From Pseudomonas svalbardensis (GTDB lineage: Bacteria; Pseudomonadota; Gammaproteobacteria; Pseudomonadales; Pseudomonadaceae): 64,000 bases of DNA. The position numbers and the translations under genes are program-made. Location of the stretch: NCBI RefSeq assembly GCF_030053115.1, contig NZ_CP125619.1:4661501-4725500 (forward strand), in the 5' to 3' direction. How positions within the stretch are numbered: the first letter of the stretch is position 1; each line of letters starts with the position of its first letter. The notes under the pieces are model-generated. The model did no database searches, was not told where the DNA came from, and was given only the letters and a program-made list of their open reading frames with translations. Below, piece by piece: positions 57,723-64,000 of this stretch.

Positions 57723-58624
57723 CAGTTAGGCGCGTCGAAAATGCCGGTCGACAAGTAACGGTCGCCACGGTCGCAGATGATCGCGACGATCACCGCGTTT
57801 TCAACTTCTTTGGACAGACGCAGCATCGCTGCCACCGCACCGCCCGAGGACACGCCGCAGAAGATGCCTTCTTCGCGGGCCAGACGACGGGTCACGTCTT
57901 CGGCTTCGCTTTGTGCCATGTCGACGATCCGGTCCACGCGCTCGGCCTGGTAGATCTTCGGCAGGTATTCCTGCGGCCAGCGACGGATGCCCGGAATCGC
58001 CGAGCCTTCCATCGGTTGCAGACCGATGATCTGCACGCTCTCGTTCTGCTCTTTCAAGTAGCGCGAAACGCCCATGATGGTACCGGTGGTGCCCATGGAG
58101 CTGACGAAATGAGTGATGGTGCCTTCGGTCTGACGCCAGATTTCCGGGCCGGTGGTGGTGTAGTGCGCTTCGGGGTTGTCCCCGTTGGCAAACTGATCCA
58201 GCACCTTGCCGTGGCCTTCGGCTTCCATTCGCTGGGCGAGGTCGCGGGCGCCTTCCATGCCCTCTTCCTGAGTGACCAGAATCAGCTCGGCACCATACGC
58301 CGTCATGGCGGCTTTACGTTCGGCACTGGAGTTGTCCGGCATGATCAGGATCATCTTGTAACCCTTGATCGCGGCGGCCATCGCCAGGGCGATCCCGGTG
58401 TTACCCGAGGTCGCTTCGATCAGCGTATCGCCGGCGTGGATCTGCCCGCGCAACTCGGCGCGGGTGATCATCGACAGCGCCGGACGGTCCTTGACCGAAC
58501 CCGCCGGGTTATTCCCTTCGAGCTTGAGCAAAAGGGTATTGCTGGTGGCGCCAGGCAGGCGCTGCAAACGGACCAGCGGAGTGTTGCCGACGCAATCGGC
58601 GATGGTTGGGTACTGCAAGGTCAT
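57722..58624 (-). CDS. cysM: Cysteine synthase B
   Basis: 300 residues from [20 protein letters not shown]; an upstream in-frame extension of 13 codons is not conserved-looking. The PLP lysine is in [12 protein letters not shown], and the TSGNTG substrate loop is intact. It makes cysteine from O-acetylserine with thiosulfate or sulfide. First gene of the cysM-rlmD-relA-mazG run, one-base overlap with rlmD. Confidence 0.95.
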   Translation of the reverse strand: MTLQYPTIADCVGNTPLVRLQRLPGATSNTLLLKLEGNNPAGSVKDRPALSMITRAELRGQIHAGDTLIEATSGNTGIALAMAAAIKGYKMILIMPDNSSAERKAAMTAYGAELILVTQEEGMEGARDLAQRMEAEGHGKVLDQFANGDNPEAHYTTTGPEIWRQTEGTITHFVSSMGTTGTIMGVSRYLKEQNESVQIIGLQPMEGSAIPGIRRWPQEYLPKIYQAERVDRIVDMAQSEAEDVTRRLAREEGIFCGVSSGGAVAAMLRLSKEVENAVIVAIICDRGDRYLSTGIFDAPN

Positions 58625-58815
58625 GGCGTAATTCGCAATCCAGACTGCGGGGGCGCCTATCATACCGACAAACCTTCGCAGGCCATATCACGCAAAGTAT
58701 GGTGCTTATGGTTTATGGGAATAAGGGGCAGTTTCCGTATTAAGCTGTTTGCGCGGAATAGACCTGGGCAGCTGCTCAAAAACTGAACAACCCTCACACA
58801 CCGAGGGGCGGGTTT

Positions 58816-58834
58816 GTGTCAGCAGCGCTGACAC
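58816..58834. other. Hairpin element 1 in the cysM-pirS gap
   Basis: GTGTCAGC-AGC-GCTGACAC: perfect 8-bp stem, three-base loop, followed by TTTT. The 465-base region 58625-59089 contains no gene that I can see, only this series of hairpins and the edge of a REP pair. Confidence 0.8.
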
Positions 58835-58927
58835 TTTTGCCGGCTGGACGTCGCTGCGTACGCACAGTGCAGCTTTAAACAAGGTTTGCACTGGGAGAAA
58901 ATGATCAGGTTGTTCGACCAGAGAATT

Positions 58928-58946
58928 GTCGCACCGGTGGTGCGAC
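58928..58946. other. Hairpin element 2 in the cysM-pirS gap
   Basis: GTCGCACC-GGT-GGTGCGAC: perfect 8-bp stem, three-base loop, followed by TTT. The 20 bases before it (from GGTTGTTCGACC) resemble those before element 3. Confidence 0.82.
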
Positions 58947-59002
58947 TTTCACCTCAGCGTGACAGCCCTTGTAGATCCGATGGTTGTTGGGCCCAAGAAA
59001 AC

Positions 59003-59021
59003 TGTCTCACCAGCGGTGAGA
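59003..59021. other. Hairpin element 3 in the cysM-pirS gap
   Basis: GTCTCACC-AGC-GGTGAGAC: perfect 8-bp stem, three-base loop, followed by TTTTT. Compared with element 2, the fourth stem pair has changed from G-C to T-A on both sides, a compensated change. Confidence 0.82.
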
Positions 59022-59051
59022 CTTTTTCGTAATGGTGACCCGACGGGCCTC

Positions 59052-59143
59052 TTCGCGGGCAAGCCCGCTCCCACAGGGTGCGGAGTTGATCACACGATTT
59101 GTGGCCGGCAGAGAACCACTGTGGGAGCGAGCTTGCTCGCCAT
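59052..59143. repeat. REP pair straddling the end of the sensor kinase gene
   Basis: Left arm TTCGCGGGCAAGCCCGCTCC... (59052-59076) lies outside the gene; right arm GTGGGAGCGAGCTTGCTCGC (59121-59140) lies inside its coding sequence. The stop codon at 59090-59092 is between them. Confidence 0.85.
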
Positions 59144-60520
59144 GGCGTCAGCACTGGCGCCACCAACATTTGCCACCAACCGCATATTCAACCGCAAACC
59201 CGCCCCGGTGTTCTCAGCCCAAAGACTCCCGCCCTGACGCTGCACCGCATTCCTCGCAATGCTCAACCCCAAGCCAAATCCACCATTCCCCGGCCGCGAG
59301 CCATCGAGCCGAATGAACGGACAGAAGATCCGCTCAAGATCCACCTCAGCCACCCCGCCACCCTCATCCTCCAGCCACACACGCCAGAAGTCGCCATCGC
59401 GCTGCCCACCCAGACGCACAACGCCGCCCTGCGGTGAATGACGAATGGCATTGCGCAGGATGTTTTCCAGCGCCTGAGCCAACGTATTGAGATGGCCGCG
59501 CACCCAGCAGGACGAATCCACCGCGCACTGCAACTGGCTCGCCGGCCAGCCACTTTCGTAGCAGGCATTTTCCGTGAGCATGTCCCACAGCGCCTGAACC
59601 TGGATCGATTCGTCGGGCAATCGAGTGCGTTCGGTGTCGAGCCAGGCCAGTTGCAGGGTGTCTTCCACCAGACGCTGCATGCCATCGACCTCACGGCCAA
59701 TGCGCTCGCGCAATTGCGTCAACCCCTGCTCGCTTTCGCTGGCCACCCGCAGGCGACTCAGTGGCGTGCGCAATTCGTGGGACAGGTCGCGCAGCAGTTG
59801 TTGTTGCAGGGCCACCGTGCCTTGCAGGCGCTCGGACATGTGATCAAAGGCCCGGCCCAGTTCACCCAGCTCATCAGGGCGAGTGGTGATGCGGCTCGAC
59901 AACCGCACGTTCAACTGGTCGGCCCGCCAGGCATTGGCCTGTTCGCGCAGACTGTTCAAAGGCACGACCAGCAACCGATACAGACCGACGCACAGCAGCA
60001 AGGTGAACAGTCCGGGAATCACCCCGTTGGTGATCACCCGCCAGAACACCCGGTAGTGCCCGGGCACGAAACGCCGGGGCAGTTCGATCACCAGACTGCC
60101 GGCGGACGGATCGTTGGGAAAAGGCACCCTCAACCACGGCAGGCCTTTGGTATGGCGACTCGTCGGCGAATCCAGACTGCGTAAAAAGGTCAGGCGATGG
60201 GTTTCTTTTTCCGTCAGCGGGTAACTGCTCAATGACTGCAAATCGCCGCCAATCACGCCGACCCATGTCGACTCGCGATGGCCGACGCTCTGCAACCAGG
60301 CATCGACGCCTGCACTCTGGCGCTTATTCCACGCCTGCTCGGCCTCGGCGGCGTAGCGCATCAGCGTGCCCCGTGCCTCGTCGGACAGGAACAGGTTTTT
60401 CTTTTCCATGTAGCGCCCCCAGGACCAACTGAGCCAGATCATCAGCAGACAGAACGCCACCAACAAACACGCCAGTTTCCAGAACAGCGAATGCCTGCCC
60501 GGCAGGTCACTCCACTTCAT
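59090..60520 (-). CDS. pirS: Sensor histidine kinase (PirS-like)
   Basis: 476 residues from MKWSDLPGRHSLFWK; a GTG three codons earlier is an alternative. Helix 1 (about 14-34), a periplasmic domain of about 125 residues, helix 2 (about 163-186), HAMP, H248 (DLSHELRTPLSR), N-box ENILRNAIRH and G-box GGFGLGLSIA are visible. Position between cysM and gacS matches PA0930 (PirS), which with PirR controls the enterobactin receptor gene pirA; pirA is absent here. The last roughly 27 residues (from VANVGGASADAM) extend past the usual end and include a translated REP arm (ASKLAPTV). The gene symbol is by position and similarity. Confidence 0.85.
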   Translation of the reverse strand: MKWSDLPGRHSLFWKLACLLVAFCLLMIWLSWSWGRYMEKKNLFLSDEARGTLMRYAAEAEQAWNKRQSAGVDAWLQSVGHRESTWVGVIGGDLQSLSSYPLTEKETHRLTFLRSLDSPTSRHTKGLPWLRVPFPNDPSAGSLVIELPRRFVPGHYRVFWRVITNGVIPGLFTLLLCVGLYRLLVVPLNSLREQANAWRADQLNVRLSSRITTRPDELGELGRAFDHMSERLQGTVALQQQLLRDLSHELRTPLSRLRVASESEQGLTQLRERIGREVDGMQRLVEDTLQLAWLDTERTRLPDESIQVQALWDMLTENACYESGWPASQLQCAVDSSCWVRGHLNTLAQALENILRNAIRHSPQGGVVRLGGQRDGDFWRVWLEDEGGGVAEVDLERIFCPFIRLDGSRPGNGGFGLGLSIARNAVQRQGGSLWAENTGAGLRLNMRLVANVGGASADAMASKLAPTVVLCRPQIV

Positions 60521-61229
60521 CGACAGCACTCAATACGTAGCCCTTGCCCCACACCGTGCGCACTTCGCGCTCGAGGTAACCGATGGCCTTGAGCTTGCGG
60601 CGGATCTGACTGATATGCATGTCGAGGCTGCGGTCATGGGGCGCGTAACCGCGCTGCAGCACATGCTGGTAAAGGAAGGCTTTGCTCAGGACTTCATCGT
60701 CATTGCGATTCAACGTTTCCAGCAACCGGTACTCACTGCGGGTCAGGCCGGCAGCGTGTTCGCCATAAAAGACATCACAGCATTCATCGTCGAAACGCAG
60801 GCTGTCCGCCGAAGGGGCAATCGGTGCCGGCGCTGGCCGGCGGTCGAGCGCGACCCGTCGCAGGATCGCTTCGATGCGCACCCGCAACTCGACCATGCTG
60901 AAGGGTTTGGGCAGGTAATCATCGGCGCCCAGCCGAAAACCACTGATGCGATCCGCCTCGGCACCGAGCGCCGACATCAGCACCACCGGGGTGGAATGGC
61001 TCTGGCGTAATTGCGTCAGTACGTTCAGCCCGTCCAGGCCCGGCAGCAGAATATCCATCAGCACCACATCGAAGGCTTGCTGGCGGGCGATGGTCAAGCC
61101 TTCCAGACCATTCTGGCACCAGGTCACCTGAAAACCGCAGCGCCCCAGGTGCTCATGAACATAAGCACCGAGCACGAGGTCGTCTTCTATAGACAGGATA
61201 CGAGGATGGCCAGCGGTGATGGGAGTCAT
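60507..61229 (-). CDS. pirR: OmpR-family response regulator (PirR-like)
   Basis: 240 residues from MTPITAGHPRILSIEDD. Receiver with acidic pocket E15-D16-D17, phosphorylation site D59 (VVLMDILLPGLDG) and KPF lysine; winged-helix output domain from about 145 to the end. Overlaps its kinase gene by 14 bases, so they are co-expressed. Divergent from gacS across 214 bases that contain no other gene. By position it corresponds to PA0929 (PirR). Confidence 0.88.
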   Translation of the reverse strand: MTPITAGHPRILSIEDDLVLGAYVHEHLGRCGFQVTWCQNGLEGLTIARQQAFDVVLMDILLPGLDGLNVLTQLRQSHSTPVVLMSALGAEADRISGFRLGADDYLPKPFSMVELRVRIEAILRRVALDRRPAPAPIAPSADSLRFDDECCDVFYGEHAAGLTRSEYRLLETLNRNDDEVLSKAFLYQHVLQRGYAPHDRSLDMHISQIRRKLKAIGYLEREVRTVWGKGYVLSAVDEVE

Positions 61230-61443
61230 GACTATCTGCAAATAATTCTCAGTTGGCGATTATTCAAGATTGCCTCGCTGCGGGCAACACAAGGTTTGCC
61301 CGTGAGGTAAAAGTGGCGATCCAGCCGACGAATGCCGACATCAATTTTACGAAGATTGCCCGCCTGCAAATCGCTACACTGCGCAGGTGGCGCGTGCTGG
61401 ACGTACGTGCAGGTCATTAAATCGCTGGATGCAGGAGAGATGC

Positions 61444-64000
61444 GTGCTCAAGAAACTGGGAATTAAAGGCCGCGTGCTATTGCTGACCCTGTTGCCGACC
61501 AGCCTGATGGCCTTGGTTCTGGGCGGCTATTTCACCTGGATGCAGCAATCCGACCTGCAAACCCAGCTCATGCAGCGTGGCGAGATGATCGCCGAACAAC
61601 TGGCGCCCTTGGTGGCCCCGGCCATGGGCCACAAGAACACCGAGCTGCTGGAACGCATTGCCACCCAATCCCTCGAACAACCGGACGTGCGCGCCGTAAC
61701 GTTCCTCGCGCCCGACCGCTCCCTGTTGGCCCATGCCGGCCCGACCATGCTCAATCAGGCCCCGATCGGCAACAGTTCGCAGATGCTGCGCCGCAGCGGT
61801 AATGACGCGACGCGTTACTTGCTGCCGGTGTTCGGCAAGCACCGCAATCTGGCCGGTGACTTGATTCCCGACGAAGCCGACCGCCTGTTGGGCTGGGTCG
61901 AACTTGAACTGTCCCACAACGGCATGCTGCTGCGCGGTTATCGCAGCTTGTTCGCCAGCCTGCTGCTGATCGGCGCAGGCCTGGCCGGTGCGGCGTTGCT
62001 GGCGTTGCGCATGGGTCGGAGCATCAATCGGCCGCTGAGTCAGATCAAGCAAGCGGTGGCGCAACTCAAGGACGGTCATCTGGAAACCCGTCTGCCGCCC
62101 CTTGGCAGCCAGGAGCTGGACACGCTGGCGTCCGGCATTAACCGTATGGCCGGCACCCTGCAGAACGCGCAGGAGGAATTGCAACACAGCATCGACCAGG
62201 CCACCGAAGACGTGCGCCAGAACCTGGAAACCATCGAAATCCAGAACATCGAACTGGACCTGGCGCGCAAGGAAGCCCTTGAAGCCAGCCGGATCAAATC
62301 CGAGTTCCTGGCCAACATGAGCCATGAAATCCGCACGCCGCTCAACGGCATTCTCGGCTTCACGCATCTGCTGCAAAAAAGCGAGCTGACCCCGCGCCAG
62401 CTCGACTATCTGGGCACCATCGAAAAGTCCGCCGACAGCCTGCTGGGGATCATCAACGAGATTCTCGACTTCTCGAAAATCGAGGCCGGCAAACTGGTGC
62501 TCGACAATATTCCGTTCAACTTGCGCGACCTGCTCCAGGACACGTTGACCATCCTCGCTCCGGCCGCCCACGCCAAGCAGCTGGAGCTGGTGAGCCTGGT
62601 TTATCGCGATACGCCGCTGTCGCTGGTGGGTGACCCGCTGCGGCTCAAGCAGATCCTCACCAACCTGGTCAGCAATGCGATCAAGTTCACCCGCGAAGGC
62701 ACCATCGTCGCCCGGGCCATGCTCGAGGAAGAGCACGAAGACAGCGTGCAACTGCGCATCAGCATTCAGGACACCGGCATCGGGCTGTCGAACCAGGACG
62801 TGCGCGCCTTGTTCCAGGCTTTCAGCCAGGCTGACAATTCGCTGTCCCGGCAACCGGGCGGCACCGGTCTGGGGCTGGTGATTTCCAAACGACTAATCGA
62901 ACAGATGGGTGGCGAGATCGGTGTCGACAGTACCCCCGGCGAAGGCTCGGAATTCTGGATCAGCCTGAGCCTGCCCAAAACCCGCGACGATGCCGAAGAC
63001 CTGCCCGGTCCGCCGTTGCTCGGACGTCGGGTGGCAGTGCTGGAAAACCACGAACTGGCCCGTCAGGCATTGCAGCATCAACTGGAAGACTGTGGCCTCG
63101 AAGTCACCCCGTTCAATACATTGGAAAGCCTGACCAATGGCGTGACCGGCGCGCATCAGACCGATCAGGCGATCGACCTGGCGGTGCTCGGCATCACCAG
63201 CAACGACATGCCACCAGAGCGCCTCAACCAGCACATCTGGGACCTAGAACACCTGGGCTGCAAGGTGCTGGTGTTGTGCCCGACCACCGAACAGACGCTG
63301 TTCCACCTCTCGGTGCCCAATCCGCACAGCCAGCTCCAGGCCAAACCGGCCTGCACCCGCAAGCTGCGGCGGGCCTTGTCCGACCTGGTCAATCCGCGTC
63401 AGCAACGCAGCGAACCCGGCGAACCGGTGTCCAGCCGTGCGCCAAAAGTGCTTTGCGTCGACGACAACCCGGCCAACCTGCTGCTGGTGCAAACCCTGCT
63501 CGAAGACATGGGCGCCAAAGTCCTCGCGGTGGAAAGCGGTTACGCGGCGGTCAAGGCGGTGCAGACCGAAACCTTCGACCTGGTGCTGATGGACGTTCAG
63601 ATGCCCGGCATGGATGGGCGGCAAAGCACTGAAGCGATTCGCCAGTGGGAAAGTGAACGGCATTGCACGCCGCTGCCGATCGTTGCCCTCACCGCTCACG
63701 CCATGGCCAACGAAAAGCGCGCGCTGCTGCAAAGCGGCATGGACGACTACCTGACCAAACCGATCAGCGAACGGCAACTGGCCCAAGTGGTTCTGAAGTG
63801 GACTGGCCTGGCGCTGCGCAATCATGGGCCGGAGCGCTCCAGCGAAAGCCACGGTGGCAGTCATGAGTTGCAGGTGCTCGATCACGAAGAAGGTTTGCGC
63901 CTGGCCGCTGGCAAGGCTGATCTGGCGGCGGACATGCTGGCAATGCTGCTGGCATCTCTGGAAGCCGACCGCGAGGCGATTCGCTTCGCCCGGGAAACCA
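61444..64000 (+). CDS. gacS: Hybrid sensor histidine kinase GacS (partial, 3' end outside window)
   Basis: 852 residues are visible from a GTG start ([18 protein letters not shown]) with AGGAGA five bases upstream; an ATG overlapping it is out of frame. Two membrane helices (about 8-30 and 163-186) enclose the periplasmic sensor; HAMP, H294 ([12 protein letters not shown]), the ATPase domain, a degenerate receiver-like stretch (about 520-640), and the receiver with D717 ([12 protein letters not shown]) follow. These positions agree with the known GacS phosphorelay residues; the third, the HPt histidine near 863, lies beyond the window. GacS activates GacA and thereby the RsmX/Y/Z small RNAs. 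No frameshift is seen. Confidence 0.96.
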   Translation, partial: MLKKLGIKGRVLLLTLLPTSLMALVLGGYFTWMQQSDLQTQLMQRGEMIAEQLAPLVAPAMGHKNTELLERIATQSLEQPDVRAVTFLAPDRSLLAHAGPTMLNQAPIGNSSQMLRRSGNDATRYLLPVFGKHRNLAGDLIPDEADRLLGWVELELSHNGMLLRGYRSLFASLLLIGAGLAGAALLALRMGRSINRPLSQIKQAVAQLKDGHLETRLPPLGSQELDTLASGINRMAGTLQNAQEELQHSIDQATEDVRQNLETIEIQNIELDLARKEALEASRIKSEFLANMSHEIRTPLNGILGFTHLLQKSELTPRQLDYLGTIEKSADSLLGIINEILDFSKIEAGKLVLDNIPFNLRDLLQDTLTILAPAAHAKQLELVSLVYRDTPLSLVGDPLRLKQILTNLVSNAIKFTREGTIVARAMLEEEHEDSVQLRISIQDTGIGLSNQDVRALFQAFSQADNSLSRQPGGTGLGLVISKRLIEQMGGEIGVDSTPGEGSEFWISLSLPKTRDDAEDLPGPPLLGRRVAVLENHELARQALQHQLEDCGLEVTPFNTLESLTNGVTGAHQTDQAIDLAVLGITSNDMPPERLNQHIWDLEHLGCKVLVLCPTTEQTLFHLSVPNPHSQLQAKPACTRKLRRALSDLVNPRQQRSEPGEPVSSRAPKVLCVDDNPANLLLVQTLLEDMGAKVLAVESGYAAVKAVQTETFDLVLMDVQMPGMDGRQSTEAIRQWESERHCTPLPIVALTAHAMANEKRALLQSGMDDYLTKPISERQLAQVVLKWTGLALRNHGPERSSESHGGSHELQVLDHEEGLRLAAGKADLAADMLAMLLASLEADREAIRFARET

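Noticed and set aside
58816-59021. The three hairpins considered as a CRISPR or integron array.
   Set aside because: Only three units with unequal spacing (112 and 75 bases), diverged sequence and no associated integrase or cas gene.
61440-61470. ATG at 61440 as the gacS start.
   Set aside because: It is in another frame and meets a stop after eight codons; the GTG at 61444 opens the full-length frame and gives H294 and D717 at the known positions.

Overview
The window reads as chromosomal DNA of a Pseudomonas species of the fluorescens group. The grounds are the protein sequences themselves, the gene orders (exbB-exbD-lpxK-trm112-kdsB-ptp-murB; gpsA/hybrid kinase/fabA-fabB; gacS/two-component pair/cysM-rlmD-relA-mazG), G+C-rich codon use, and many paired REP-type palindromes between genes. 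No prophage, CRISPR array or plasmid gene is visible. The only intact mobile element is one IS4-family insertion sequence.

Layout. 1-3.4 kb: an operon for a Tat-exported molybdenum hydroxylase (iron-sulfur subunit, molybdopterin subunit, XdhC maturation factor cut by the window edge). 3.6-10.5 kb: a tightly overlapping minus-strand cell-envelope operon (ExbB/ExbD-type motor, lpxK, Trm112-like protein, kdsB, tyrosine phosphatase, murB) preceded by comEC. 10.6-17.7 kb: DUF2062 protein, an ABC-2 exporter pair, GST, transglutaminase-like protein, fadE and a PA2817-family gene. 17.7-20.9 kb: a small accessory-looking cluster (LysR regulator, AlaX-like tRNA editing protein, non-heme iron 2OG oxygenase, LysE-type amino acid exporter) that I rate as the most interesting part of the window. 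21-31.4 kb: exported M20 peptidase, a duplicated tRNA-Glu/tRNA-Gly array with a strong promoter, a membrane-anchored unknown, a chemoreceptor, a MocR regulator, an SDR, a CurA-type reductase and pyrF.

31.6-43.4 kb: an OmpR-type two-component pair, a six-EF-hand XopAW-like protein, an AI-2E family transporter, and a minus-strand block (two alpha/beta hydrolases, GST, DUF4892 protein; thioesterase, acyl-CoA synthetase; sixA, DUF4389 protein, gpsA). 43.6-50.5 kb: an overlapping operon of TonB-dependent receptor, orphan periplasmic binding protein and hybrid histidine kinase (the kinase sits where PA1611 sits in P. aeruginosa), then fabA-fabB behind a FabR/DesT-like palindrome. 50.5-52.6 kb: a small unknown gene and an IS4-family element that landed inside the loop of a perfect 15-bp terminator hairpin. 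52.6-64 kb: DUF2058 protein, mazG, relA, rlmD, cysM, an intergenic region with three look-alike hairpins, a PirR/PirS-like two-component system that has no pirA receptor gene beside it, and gacS, cut by the window end before its phosphotransfer histidine.

How it fits together: much of the window is core envelope, lipid and stringent-response biology, with several sensory systems (chemoreceptor, four histidine kinases, three separate response regulators and receivers). Two of these, the PA1611-position kinase and GacS, belong to the same post-transcriptional Gac/Rsm network in other pseudomonads.
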